Under the pieces are notes generated by a model. It had not been told where the DNA came from. It did no database searches and saw only the letters and a list, made by a program, of their open reading frames with translations. Both the position numbers and the translations under genes were made by a program. Of a stretch of DNA of 58,699 bases, positions 48,772 to 57,695 are shown piece after piece; the stretch's first letter is position 1, and each line of letters opens with the position of its first letter. Origin of the DNA: a virus; IMG/VR virus record IMGVR_UViG_3300008262_000059, positions 1 through 58,699 of that record; one strand, given 5' to 3'.

Positions 48772-50238
48772 ATGTCTTCACTTGAGTTGCTTCCTGAAGA
48801 GGCGGCGAAGCGGTACGCGCAGCTTCTGGACCGCGCTGTTCAGATGACGAAGCAGGAAACGGCGCGCGAGAACTTCATTGATTTCGTGAAGTACGTGTGG
48901 CCGGGGTTCGTGGCCGGTCGTCACCACAAGATCGTTGCTGACAAGCTGGAGCGGGTAGCTCGCGGCGAGTTGAAGCGGCTGATTATCAATATGCCCCCGA
49001 GGCATACGAAATCGGAGTTTGCGAGCTTCCTGTTCCCGGCGTGGTTCATTGGCCGGATGCCGAATAAGAAGATCATGCAGGCGACCCATACCGCTGACTT
49101 GTCGGTAAGGTTTGGCCGCAAGGTTCGTAATCTGATGGACGGGGAGGATTACCACAGGGTCTTCCCGAACGTGAAGCTTAGGGCTGACAGCAAGGCGGCG
49201 TTTCGCTGGGAGACGGACGACGGCGGCGAGTATTACGCGGCGGGTGTCGGCTCGAACATCGCCGGTCGCGGCGCTGACTTGTTTATCGTGGACGATCCGC
49301 ACTCGGAACAGGACGCCCAATCCCCGACTGCGCTGGATGCGGCGTGGGAGTGGTATATGTCGGGTCCAAGGCAGCGTTTGCAGCCGGGAGGCGCGATTGT
49401 CGTGGTTATGACGCGCTGGGGCGATAAGGATTTGACAGCCCGTCTGTTGAAGCAGATGGCGACCGATCCAAAGGCGGATCAATGGGAAGTGGTCGAGTTT
49501 CCGGCGATCTTGGACAACGGCAAGTCTTTGTGGCCGGAATACTGGAAGGTTGATGAACTGGAGAAGATCCGGGCCTCGATCTCCACGTCGAAGTGGCAGG
49601 CGCAGTATATGCAGCAGCCGACTTCTGACACGGCGGCGATCATCAAGAGGGACTGGTGGCAGATCTGGGAGCGGGAGGATGTCCCGCGTCTTCAGTACGT
49701 TATGCAGTCTTACGACACCGCGTACCTCAAAACACGGACCTCGGACTTTACGGCTATCCAGACGTGGGGCGTGTTTTATCCGAAGGAGGATGCGGGGCCG
49801 AGCATCATATTGCTGGACGCCAAGAAGGGCCGGTGGGAGTTTCCGGACCTGAAGCGGATCGCGTATGAGGAGTTTAAGTACTGGGACCCGGACACGATCC
49901 TGATCGAAGCGAAGGCGGCGGGTATGCCTCTTACGCAGGAATTGCGGCAGATGGGGATACCTGTTGTTAACTTCACGCCGAGCCGAGGCAACGACAAGCA
50001 CGCCCGTGTGAACGCGGTAGCCCCGATGTTTGAGGCGGGTTTGGTGTGGAGGCCGGAGGCGTCTTGGGCGGAGGAAGTGGTCGAGGAAATCGCGGCCTTC
50101 CCGTTTGCTGACCATGATGATATGGTTGACTGTGCCACGCAGGCTTTGATGCGGTTCCGGCAGGGCGGATTCGTGACCCACCCAGAAGATTACCAGTTGG
50201 AAGAAGTTCCGCGGACCACGAACAGGGTTTACTACTGA
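48772..50238 (+). CDS. terL: Terminase large subunit
   Basis: 488 residues from ATG 48772 (GAGAGG upstream; an in-frame GTG at 48748 would add eight residues). ATPase: MPPRHTKSE as Walker A (74-82), FIVDDP as Walker B (171-176), and an arginine/threonine coupling motif VVMTRWGDKD. Nuclease: SYDTAYLKTRTSDF, ILIEAKAAG, and a final acidic group ADHDDMVDCATQAL. The motor packages DNA into the head. It sits 3.6 kb from the small subunit because of the AAA+/vWA cassette. Confidence 0.9.
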   Translation: MSSLELLPEEAAKRYAQLLDRAVQMTKQETARENFIDFVKYVWPGFVAGRHHKIVADKLERVARGELKRLIINMPPRHTKSEFASFLFPAWFIGRMPNKKIMQATHTADLSVRFGRKVRNLMDGEDYHRVFPNVKLRADSKAAFRWETDDGGEYYAAGVGSNIAGRGADLFIVDDPHSEQDAQSPTALDAAWEWYMSGPRQRLQPGGAIVVVMTRWGDKDLTARLLKQMATDPKADQWEVVEFPAILDNGKSLWPEYWKVDELEKIRASISTSKWQAQYMQQPTSDTAAIIKRDWWQIWEREDVPRLQYVMQSYDTAYLKTRTSDFTAIQTWGVFYPKEDAGPSIILLDAKKGRWEFPDLKRIAYEEFKYWDPDTILIEAKAAGMPLTQELRQMGIPVVNFTPSRGNDKHARVNAVAPMFEAGLVWRPEASWAEEVVEEIAAFPFADHDDMVDCATQALMRFRQGGFVTHPEDYQLEEVPRTTNRVYY

Positions 50239-52688
50239 TGGCTTCTCCCTACTCCGGAATTGAACAGGCTCTTCCCAACAATCCGTCTCCCATGGACGAA
50301 GGTCCGGGGACCGAGATCGAAGTCCCCAATGAAGAGGGGATGGAGACAGAGGGCGAGGTGACGATTGAGGAAGACGAGGAGGGTGGCGCTACAGTCATAT
50401 TTGGACGCGACATCGAGTCGTTGGACATATCGTCGTTGGGCTTCGGAGATAACATCGCGGAAGTTCTTGATGACGAGCAGCTTTCGTCGATCAGTAAAGA
50501 GCTATGCACGGCGATTGAGGAAGACGATGCTGGCCGTGAGGAATGGAAGAAGGCGTATGAAGAGGGCCTTACTCTCCTTGGCCTTACGTACGAAGAACGC
50601 ACGGAACCGTTTAACGGTTCGACTGGCGTCGTTCATCCCCTTCTTAACGAAGCTGTGACGCAGTTTCAGGCGCAGGCTTACAAGGAGATGCTGCCAGCTG
50701 GCGGTCCTGCGCGCACGCTTGTCGTTGGTCAGGTGACTCCGGAGAAGGAGCAGCAGGCCGAGCGCGTCAAGTCGTATATGAATTATCAGATCACGGTCGA
50801 AATGGAGGAGTACGATCCCGAGTACGACCAGATGCTGTTTTATCTGGGCTATGGCGGGTCGGCCTTTAAGAAGGTTTATTACGACGGCGAGCTTCGGCGC
50901 GCTGTGTCTCCGTACGTGCTGCCGAAGGATTTGATTGTGCCGTATTCGGCGCGCGATCTTGGGACGGCGGAGCGTGTGACACACGTGCTTCGGATTTCGA
51001 AGAACAATCTTCGCAAGCAGCAGGTGTCGGGCTTCTATCGCGATGTCGAGATTCCCACCCCGACGCAGACGGAGCGGGACGAGATCGAGGAGAAGACGGA
51101 TAAGATTTCCGGTGTCGAGCCTTCGGGCGAGCCGGAGGATTACCTGATCTACGAGTGTCACTGCTTCCTTGATATTCCCGGTTTTGAAGACAAGGACGAG
51201 GACGGCAATCCGACAGGCATTAGCCTGCCGTACATTGTGACGGTGGATGCGACGAGCGGAACCATTCTGGCGATCCGCCGCAACTTCCGCGAGAACGACC
51301 CGAAGAAAAAGAAGAAGCAGTATTTTGTGCACTACAAGATGCTGCCGGGTATGGGCTTCTACGGCTTCGGGCTCATTCACCTTCTGGGCAATCTTTCCCG
51401 TTCTTCGACCTCGGTCCTTCGTCAGTTGATCGACTCTGGCACGCTCGCCAACATCCCGGCGGGTTTCAAGGCGAAGGGTATGCGTATTCAGGACGCCGAG
51501 AGCCCGATCCAGCCGGGAGAGTGGCGTGACGTTGACGCTCCGGGCGGGGCGCTGCGCGAGAACCTGATGCCGCTTCCCTACAAGGAGCCGAGCGCGACGT
51601 TGATGTCGCTGCTTGGGTTCTGCGTGACGGCGGGCGAGAAGTTCATTGGTTCGTCGGACATGGGCATGGGTGACAGCAACCAAGAGTTGCCTGTCGGTAC
51701 GACCATCGCGCTTTTGGAGCGTGGCAGCCGTGTGATGAGCGCGGTGCACAAGCGGATGCACTACGCGCAGAAGCAAGAGCTTCGTCTGCTGGCCGAGGTG
51801 TTCGCGGAGTATATGCCGCCGGAGTATCCGTATCAGGTCGAAGGTCAGAAGCCCACGATCAAGAAGCAGGACTTCGACGGTCGCGTTGACATCATCCCTG
51901 TCAGCGACCCGAACATCTTTAGTATGACGCAGCGTATCGCCTTGGCCCAGCAACAACTGACCTTGGCTCAGACCGCGCCGCAGATGCACAACACGTATGA
52001 GGCGTATCGACGTATGTATACGGCGCTTGGCGTCACCGACATCAACCTGATCCTGCCGCCTCCTCCGCAGCCGCAGCCGGAAGGTCCGGCGGTCGAGAAC
52101 TCGCGCGCCATGCTGGTTCCGAACGGGGCGCAGTCTTTGCGTGCCTTCCCGGAGCAGGATCATGTGGCTCACATCGACGCGCACATCGCGTTTATCAAGA
52201 CGCCGCTTATTCAGGCTTCTCCGCAGGTTTATGGGATATTGCTCGGTCACGTGTTTGAGCACGTCTCGTTTGCAGCCATGCAAACGGTGCGGGCACAGAT
52301 GCAGGACTTGATGCGTCCGCAGGTCGATCCGGTGAGTGGTAGGATGTTACCGCCTATCCCGCCTCCGGCTGAAATGCTGCAAGCCAGCGCCGCGAAGCTT
52401 GAGGCGGCGATGATTAATCAGATCATGGCGAGCATCGCTCCGCCTCCGGCTGACACGGCGAACAGCGCGGTTTTGGAATTGCAGAAGCGCGATCTTGATA
52501 TTCGCCAGCGGGCGCTTGAGGCGAAGGAAGAGGAGTCCGTCCTCAAGCTCGATCTTGAGGAACGCAAGCTTGCCGCCAAGGAGCGGATTGACGAGGAGCG
52601 TCGTCAATCAAACGAGGACATCGCTCAGCTGCGCGCGAACGTCTCGATTGAGCGAGCCCGTCTGTCAAACGAGGGTAAGGGCGTTTAG
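50238..52688 (+). CDS. Portal protein, P22 type
   Basis: 816 residues, TGATG overlap with terL. N-terminal acidic arm, then AREEWKKAYEEGLTLLGLTY-like opening (DAGREEWKKAYEEGLTLLGL), GSTGVVHPLLNEAVTQFQAQ, YMNYQITVEMEEYDPEYDQM, LGYGGSAFKKVYYDGELRRA, VLPKDLIVPYSARDLGTAER, all typical of the large portal family in podoviruses, and a long C-terminal helical barrel with RQRALEAKEEESVLKLDLEE. It forms the dodecameric ring through which DNA passes. Confidence 0.85.
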   Translation: MASPYSGIEQALPNNPSPMDEGPGTEIEVPNEEGMETEGEVTIEEDEEGGATVIFGRDIESLDISSLGFGDNIAEVLDDEQLSSISKELCTAIEEDDAGREEWKKAYEEGLTLLGLTYEERTEPFNGSTGVVHPLLNEAVTQFQAQAYKEMLPAGGPARTLVVGQVTPEKEQQAERVKSYMNYQITVEMEEYDPEYDQMLFYLGYGGSAFKKVYYDGELRRAVSPYVLPKDLIVPYSARDLGTAERVTHVLRISKNNLRKQQVSGFYRDVEIPTPTQTERDEIEEKTDKISGVEPSGEPEDYLIYECHCFLDIPGFEDKDEDGNPTGISLPYIVTVDATSGTILAIRRNFRENDPKKKKKQYFVHYKMLPGMGFYGFGLIHLLGNLSRSSTSVLRQLIDSGTLANIPAGFKAKGMRIQDAESPIQPGEWRDVDAPGGALRENLMPLPYKEPSATLMSLLGFCVTAGEKFIGSSDMGMGDSNQELPVGTTIALLERGSRVMSAVHKRMHYAQKQELRLLAEVFAEYMPPEYPYQVEGQKPTIKKQDFDGRVDIIPVSDPNIFSMTQRIALAQQQLTLAQTAPQMHNTYEAYRRMYTALGVTDINLILPPPPQPQPEGPAVENSRAMLVPNGAQSLRAFPEQDHVAHIDAHIAFIKTPLIQASPQVYGILLGHVFEHVSFAAMQTVRAQMQDLMRPQVDPVSGRMLPPIPPPAEMLQASAAKLEAAMINQIMASIAPPPADTANSAVLELQKRDLDIRQRALEAKEEESVLKLDLEERKLAAKERIDEERRQSNEDIAQLRANVSIERARLSNEGKGV

Positions 52689-52690
52689 TC

Positions 52691-53452
52691 ATGGCTAGTC
52701 AGAACCCCTTCTTGATGAGGATTGGCGCTCGTGAGAGCGGCGGCAACTACGGCGCGCAGAGCCGCACCTCATCGGCAGGGGGCAAATATCAGTTCACGGA
52801 CGCGACGTGGCTGGCGACGATCCGCCGCGCGCGGCCCGATTTGAAAGGGGCGACCGACCGGGAGCTTCTTAAACTAAAGACGGATACGAGTGACGAAGGC
52901 AAGCTCATTCAGGAGCAGGCTGCCGAGTTCTACCTTCAGAACGACGTGATCCCGACATTGACCCGTCAGGGTATCGAGCCGACGCAGGGCAACGTCTATC
53001 TGGCGTGGTTTGCTGGCCCTGCCGGGGCGGCGAAGGTTTTAAAGTCGGACCCGAACACGCCGATCCGCGACCTTCTTGGCGACAAGGTGATCGAGGCGAA
53101 TAGGTCGATCAAGCTTGGGGACAAGACGTTCGATCAGTTCACCTCGTCGGACCTGACGACTTGGGCGGGCAGTAAGGGCACGGGCAGCGCGCCGTACGTC
53201 AAGGCTTCCCTTGAAGACGAGGGCGGGCAGCCCGAGACGGAGGAGACGACGGCGGACGTCTTGGATGAGACGGTCCCGGCTCAAGCTCCGGCTGGCAGGA
53301 CGCGTGACATAGCTAACCTTGCTCGGTACTATCAGAGCATGGATCAATCGCGGGCTGCACCGCTTCTTGAGATTCCTAATCTTATGGCGGCGCGCCAGCA
53401 GGAGCAGGAGTCGCAACAGGGTGGAATTGCTTCACTTTTCCCCTACGGTTAG
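52691..53452 (+). CDS. Virion lytic transglycosylase
   Basis: 253 residues. N-terminal catalytic domain: RIGARESGGNYGAQSRTSSA with a likely catalytic Glu in RESGG, AGGKYQFTDATWLATI, LIQEQAAEFYLQNDVIPTLT, YLAWFAGPAGAAKVLKS, the pattern of soluble lytic transglycosylase / lysozyme-like virion enzymes. The C-terminal 90 residues are Glu/Thr-rich and flexible, then GGIASLFPYG. It would open the peptidoglycan during DNA entry. Confidence 0.78.
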   Translation: MASQNPFLMRIGARESGGNYGAQSRTSSAGGKYQFTDATWLATIRRARPDLKGATDRELLKLKTDTSDEGKLIQEQAAEFYLQNDVIPTLTRQGIEPTQGNVYLAWFAGPAGAAKVLKSDPNTPIRDLLGDKVIEANRSIKLGDKTFDQFTSSDLTTWAGSKGTGSAPYVKASLEDEGGQPETEETTADVLDETVPAQAPAGRTRDIANLARYYQSMDQSRAAPLLEIPNLMAARQQEQESQQGGIASLFPYG

Positions 53453-53453
53453 T

Positions 53454-55067
53454 ATGTCCCCTCTTTTACGGGGGGGGACGACCGTGGAACTGATAGAGTT
53501 TATTAGATCAAACTGTATACTGAGGTCTTCATCTAATCAGCCCCTGTTTAGTCGGCTCGGCGGGAAGTTCTCGTGGGCCTTAGATCTTCGACGGGCGATT
53601 CTTGATCCTGAAATGATGTCTGAGATAGCCACGTTGTTTCTTGATAACCACAGTAACCTATCTAACTTCCAGCTGGCGGCGGTAGAGTCCTCTGGCGTTC
53701 CAATGATGGCTGCCATACAGCAAGAGGCTCTTCGTAGGGGCATAAAGCTAAATGGGTTGATTGTTCGCAAGAAGAGGAAGAAGCATCTTCAACAATCACA
53801 TATCGACGGCATTTCGGATGGCAAGCCTGTCATCCTTGTTGATGACACCCTCAATAGCGGATCTTCCCTTTGCAACGCGGCAGTAAAGTTAAGAGACTGC
53901 GGGATAAAGGTTTCTCGGGCTTTTGTCGTAGTAAACTTTCACTCAAGGCAGGGCGTCAAAAAACTTATTGAAAGCGGGATTCTGTCATCCAGTCTTTTCG
54001 ACTTGCAAGATATTGGTCTGGAGTTCAAAGACCCGCATGAACCTGTAACTCATTGCGACGTGTCGTGGACGTTCGCATCGCCAAAACCGAACCTTGGTTT
54101 TGCGGTTTGCAAATCAACGCCTGTTCTTTACAGGAACTCAATAATCTTTGGGTCCGACTGCGGAACCTTGTGGTGCCTCGATTCAAAGACAGGTCGGCTT
54201 AGGTGGTGGCACTCTGTCGAGGACAAGACTGGAAAGGGGATTATTTCTTCGCCTTGTCTTGTTCGAGACAGGGTATACGTCGGGACCTATACCGGCGAGC
54301 TACTTTGTCTAAACGCTGACACGGGTTCGGTTGTCTGGTCAAAGAGAGTATGCGACTGGATTGGATCGTCTACCTGCTATGCTAACGGTTTTATATATGT
54401 GGGGCTTGAGTTTAAGGGTGCGGAAAAGGGCGGGGCTCTTGCCTGTTTTGATGCTGAGACGGGGGAAAGACGTTGGGCGCATTATTTCACCAAGCTCCTT
54501 CACGGGTCTCCGGTTTTTTCTCCTTCTCGACAAATGGTCGTTCTGGGTACGAATGACGGAACGGTGTGCAGCTTTGAACACGATACTGGCAAGCTCGTGC
54601 AAGAGCTTACGGGCCTGAAGGCGGTTAAGTATCACGTTGCTATCAAGGGCGACCTTGCCGTCTTTGGGGCTTTCGACGGCAAGGTATACGTTTGGAACTA
54701 TGTCACCGGAGAGGTTAAGTTCACTTATCAGACGGATGATTTGATTTATATGCGGCCCCTGATTGTGGGGGACAGGGCTTTTGTCGGCTCCTCGGATCAT
54801 CAGTTAGTGGTGGTTGATCTTGAGACAAACAGCCTTGTTGCGAGCTTGGACGTGGGAGAGAAGATCCACTCGTCCCCTTCCTTTATCAACGGAATAGTGT
54901 ACTTTGGCACCTCAAAGGGGGAACTTTTTGGGATTGACCCAATGACTTTGCATGTTTTGGTCAGGCTCCAGTTCCCTGAAAGACTGACGAACGAAGTCGT
55001 GACAGATGGCGATTTGCTGTTTGTCTACGGGTTTGACAATAAGATGTGGGCTGTTCGTCATGGCTAA
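53454..55067 (+). CDS. Phosphoribosyltransferase-beta-propeller fusion protein
   Basis: 537 residues from ATG 53454; GTG 53484 with a poly-G ribosome site is a good alternative. Residues about 15-195 form an orotate-PRTase-like domain: FSWALDLRRAIL, AAVESSGVPMMAA, LIVRKKRKKH and the PRPP loop VILVDDTLNSGSS (126-138). Residues 205-537 are PQQ/WD-like propeller blades: GTLWCLDSKTGRLRWWHSVE, GELLCLNADTGSVVWSKRV, DGKVYVWNYVTGEVKFTYQT. Codon use is more AT-rich than neighbours. It lies among virion genes. A fusion of these two folds in a phage is unusual; target and reaction are unknown. Confidence 0.75.
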   Translation: MSPLLRGGTTVELIEFIRSNCILRSSSNQPLFSRLGGKFSWALDLRRAILDPEMMSEIATLFLDNHSNLSNFQLAAVESSGVPMMAAIQQEALRRGIKLNGLIVRKKRKKHLQQSHIDGISDGKPVILVDDTLNSGSSLCNAAVKLRDCGIKVSRAFVVVNFHSRQGVKKLIESGILSSSLFDLQDIGLEFKDPHEPVTHCDVSWTFASPKPNLGFAVCKSTPVLYRNSIIFGSDCGTLWCLDSKTGRLRWWHSVEDKTGKGIISSPCLVRDRVYVGTYTGELLCLNADTGSVVWSKRVCDWIGSSTCYANGFIYVGLEFKGAEKGGALACFDAETGERRWAHYFTKLLHGSPVFSPSRQMVVLGTNDGTVCSFEHDTGKLVQELTGLKAVKYHVAIKGDLAVFGAFDGKVYVWNYVTGEVKFTYQTDDLIYMRPLIVGDRAFVGSSDHQLVVVDLETNSLVASLDVGEKIHSSPSFINGIVYFGTSKGELFGIDPMTLHVLVRLQFPERLTNEVVTDGDLLFVYGFDNKMWAVRHG

Positions 55068-56268
55068 TAAATCCGTACGGAAAACTTTGAAGGTGGCTGC
55101 CGGTCTTGGAAAGGGCCGTGACAATACCATCGGTCATCTTACCACTGGCGAAATTGTTCTTCCCCTAGACTTTCAGGAGAAGTTTCCTTCTGTTGCCTCT
55201 GCCCTTCGACAGTCTTTTGAGAAAGCAGGACTGGACTTTAATCAGTTTGTCGTTGGCTCTCCTCGGAACAAGATAAACTCTAAAACCGGCATTCCCATGT
55301 TTGATGATGGTGGCGAGGGCGAGGGCGAGGGCGAGGGCGAGGGCGAGGGCGATGCCGAGGGTTACTCTGGACCTTCAGGCGATCCGTCCGGCGATCCGTC
55401 CGGCGATCCGTCCGGCGATCCGATGGGTGGCGACCCCAATCCGGATATTCCCGCTGGCGATCCGATGGAAGGAACTCTTGCAGGACAGGCTGGGTTCAAC
55501 GCTTTTATGGACGGCCTGTTTGGGTCTGTCTTGTCCGACACACAGGTCGGGGATTTGACATCGGAAGACGTTCGGGGCGGCTTTCAAGGATACTCAGCCC
55601 CATCACAGGACCGAGCTGACGAGCTTGCTCGTGAAGACGTTGCGCGAAACGAAGAGATAGCTGATACGATGATGGCTAATCAAGCCGCTCAAGAGGCAGC
55701 TGCTGCTGCCGCTGCGGCTGCCGCAAACCAGAGCGTCTACGGCACCCTTGCTGATGTTGGACCCTCCGCTTGGAACACAAGCACGGTTTCATCCGGCTAT
55801 GGGGCTACTGGAGTCACAGGCGCGGGCACTCCCGGTCTTGGAACCGGAGATTACGGAGTCTCTGGAACCACCGACTCGCAAGTTGCTTCAACAACTTCGA
55901 CGGGTGATCGTGGCGGATATACATCGGATGGGACTACCTCAGACGAAGGTGTTGTCTCTAACGTCGCACAGGCGGAAACACTTTCTGAGTTACCTACGAC
56001 TGAGATCGCCAACGCCCCGTCCATCTTTGATCTTGCAGCTTTGGATAATCTGGCTGGAAAAGCTAACGAAGAGGACGGCTTCTATTCCGGTCAGACTACG
56101 GGAGGTGGTGACGATTTTAGGCGTCTCAATGAGGAAGAACAGGTCGTCGCTGCCCAACTTGCCCAAGCAGGTCAGAAACAGGCGTCCGTCGCCCCGACAG
56201 TCACACCAGTCCAGTATGACATCTCCAAGTTTATCTCCGGCATCGGATCTCTAGCCACATCCAAGTAG
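55060..56268 (+). CDS. Low-complexity virion protein with HLTTGEIVLP motif
   Basis: 402 residues from ATG 55060, overlapping the fusion gene by eight bases. N-terminal 75 residues are folded: GRDNTIGHLTTGEIVLPLDF recalls the DTxxAHxTPGE motif in phage internal proteins. Then (GE)n and GDPSGDPSGDP repeats, poly-Ala (AAAAAAAAANQSVYG) and Thr/Gly/Ser-rich linker. It looks like a flexible virion protein. Function unknown. Confidence 0.6.
   Translation: MANKSVRKTLKVAAGLGKGRDNTIGHLTTGEIVLPLDFQEKFPSVASALRQSFEKAGLDFNQFVVGSPRNKINSKTGIPMFDDGGEGEGEGEGEGEGDAEGYSGPSGDPSGDPSGDPSGDPMGGDPNPDIPAGDPMEGTLAGQAGFNAFMDGLFGSVLSDTQVGDLTSEDVRGGFQGYSAPSQDRADELAREDVARNEEIADTMMANQAAQEAAAAAAAAAANQSVYGTLADVGPSAWNTSTVSSGYGATGVTGAGTPGLGTGDYGVSGTTDSQVASTTSTGDRGGYTSDGTTSDEGVVSNVAQAETLSELPTTEIANAPSIFDLAALDNLAGKANEEDGFYSGQTTGGGDDFRRLNEEEQVVAAQLAQAGQKQASVAPTVTPVQYDISKFISGIGSLATSK
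55315..55350 (+). repeat. GAGGGC hexanucleotide repeat, 6 copies
   Basis: Six perfect copies of GAGGGC, coding for Glu-Gly, in the gene at 55060. Copy number can change by slippage without frame loss. Confidence 0.9.
55381..55422 (+). repeat. GATCCGTCCGGC 12-bp repeat, 3 copies plus part
   Basis: Three perfect copies of GATCCGTCCGGC (55381-55416), followed by GATCCG; it encodes DPSG repeats in the gene at 55060. In-frame, so length changes keep the reading frame. Confidence 0.9.
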
Positions 56269-56284
56269 AAGCGAGGAAAGTATC

Positions 56285-56497
56285 ATGGCAAATCGCAAGA
56301 AGGCCCTTGACCTCCCTGTGAACGTCCGCACCCGTCAGTACGATGTCGGCGCGGCCAACTATCAGGACATCGTTAATCAGGGCCGCGTGCCCTTGAAGAA
56401 TGTTAAGGAGACCCCGATCCCCGCCGCCCCGAAGGGCGAGCAGGCGGCTCGTGGCTTTGGCGCAATGCTCCGTCCCCAGAAGTACACTGTCAGCTGA
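56285..56497 (+). CDS. Small conserved protein (70 aa)
   Basis: GCGAGGAAAGTATC precedes ATG 56285. MANRKKALDLPVNVRTRQYD and QDIVNQGRVPLKNVKETPIP are followed by a basic tail AMLRPQKYTVS. Basic and probably unstructured at the ends. Similar small proteins are present in related phage lysis regions. Function unknown. Confidence 0.65.
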   Translation: MANRKKALDLPVNVRTRQYDVGAANYQDIVNQGRVPLKNVKETPIPAAPKGEQAARGFGAMLRPQKYTVS

Positions 56498-56501
56498 TAG
56501 T

Positions 56502-57215
56502 ATGGCTAAGGCGGCTGTAAAGAAGAAACCTGTCAGAAGGGCCGCAGTTAAAAAGACTGCGGCCTCGCCGCCTGTTGCTGCAAAGCCGTCGGCCCCAGAG
56601 CCTGCCCCTTCAAAGCCACCGGGGGGTCCGCTTGATAAGGCCCTCGATCTGGTTAAGTGGATCGACAGCCCGTTTAAGCTCGCGACGGTAGTTCTTCTCG
56701 GTGTCCTGACCCTTGTTGGATATATAGTTTACCAACAGCAGGATCGGATTGTTGGAACGCTGACGCATCGAGAGACGATGCCGGAACTTCTGGCCGATGA
56801 GCGGCTATCTTCACTTGGCCGCGATCTGCTGCGTGATCTTCGTGCCGAGACTGTCATCATCCATCAGGTTGATCTGGCAAAGAACGCACGGATTACGCGC
56901 ATCGCCCAGTCTGCTGACGGCAGGTTTTCCCCGCTGGAAGGCAAGAAGGGCGCGTTCTTCTCTGGTTCCCCGGCCCGCAACCGCGCCGCTGTCGCCATGC
57001 TGAACGGCGAGGTGCTGTGCGAGAAGTTTGAGGCGTCATCTGACGCTGGCGACTGGCTGATCTCCCGTGGCGTCACCTACGCCTGCCGGGGCTCTGTCCC
57101 GCCTGAAGCTGGCCACATGGTCGGATACATCTCTGTCGGGTTCAAAACAGAGCCTCGTGATATATCTTCTGTGAAGTCGCGCATCAACCAAACATCCAGC
57201 GAGATGGCGAGGTGA
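56502..57215 (+). CDS. Membrane-anchored protein with KKPVRRAAVKK N-terminus (237 aa)
   Basis: ATG 56502 four bases after the previous stop. A Lys/Ala/Pro-rich cytoplasmic part (KAAVKKKPVRRAAVKKTAAS, PAPSKPPGG) is followed by one membrane helix (FKLATVVLLGVLTLVGYIVY, residues about 57-76) and a globular domain (RDLLRDLRAETVIIHQVDLA, KGAFFSGSPARNRAAVAMLN, GHMVGYISVGFKTEPR) probably in the periplasm. No family recognised; it could be a lysis regulator or sensor. Confidence 0.65.
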   Translation: MAKAAVKKKPVRRAAVKKTAASPPVAAKPSAPEPAPSKPPGGPLDKALDLVKWIDSPFKLATVVLLGVLTLVGYIVYQQQDRIVGTLTHRETMPELLADERLSSLGRDLLRDLRAETVIIHQVDLAKNARITRIAQSADGRFSPLEGKKGAFFSGSPARNRAAVAMLNGEVLCEKFEASSDAGDWLISRGVTYACRGSVPPEAGHMVGYISVGFKTEPRDISSVKSRINQTSSEMAR

Positions 57216-57218
57216 GAA

Positions 57219-57692
57219 ATGGACCCCGCCACGATTGCTCTGGTCTTCGGGGCGGCGAAGTCGGCCTTCTCGGCCATTCAACAAGGCATCAAGTTCGGCA
57301 AGGACATTCAGTCCATGACGAGCGACGTTGCGAAACTGTATGGCTCTGTTGCTAAGTTAACGCAGGCTGCGGCTGATCCGCCAAAGCCAAAACTGTTCAG
57401 CAAGCTGACTGCGGAAGAAATCGCGTTAGATGTTGTTCAGAAGCGCAAACAGGCAGCAGAGTGGGCGGAGAAGGTTAAGAACGAATTTGTCGCTATATAC
57501 GGCCTGAAGGGCTGGGACGAGGTGCAGAGGGAGATCATCAGGGTACGCAAGGAGCAGCGTTTTCTGGAGGAGCGGCGCAAACGAGACGCGCAGCAGATGA
57601 AGGAAGACCTTGTGCTGCTGGGCGCAGTTGTCCTAGTCGCCGCGTTCCTTGTGGCCGGTCTGTTTGGAATGGCAATCTTGTTTAGTAGGTGA
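57219..57692 (+). CDS. Hypothetical protein with C-terminal membrane helix (157 aa)
   Basis: GAGG before ATG 57219. N-terminal hydrophobic helix region DPATIALVFGAAKSAFSAIQ, a long coiled coil (RKQAAEWAEKVKNEFVAIYG, EIIRVRKEQRFLEERRKRDA) and a C-terminal membrane segment LVLLGAVVLVAAFLVAGLFG, ending MAILFSR. It precedes the endolysin gene by three bases. A holin-like or lysis-timing role is possible; small virion protein as alternative. Confidence 0.6.
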   Translation: MDPATIALVFGAAKSAFSAIQQGIKFGKDIQSMTSDVAKLYGSVAKLTQAAADPPKPKLFSKLTAEEIALDVVQKRKQAAEWAEKVKNEFVAIYGLKGWDEVQREIIRVRKEQRFLEERRKRDAQQMKEDLVLLGAVVLVAAFLVAGLFGMAILFSR

Positions 57693-57695
57693 CAC

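Noticed and set aside
53319-53453. Upstream extension of the PRTase-propeller gene
   Set aside because: It overlaps the transglycosylase gene and has Arg-rich noise; starts at 53454 or 53484 fit better.
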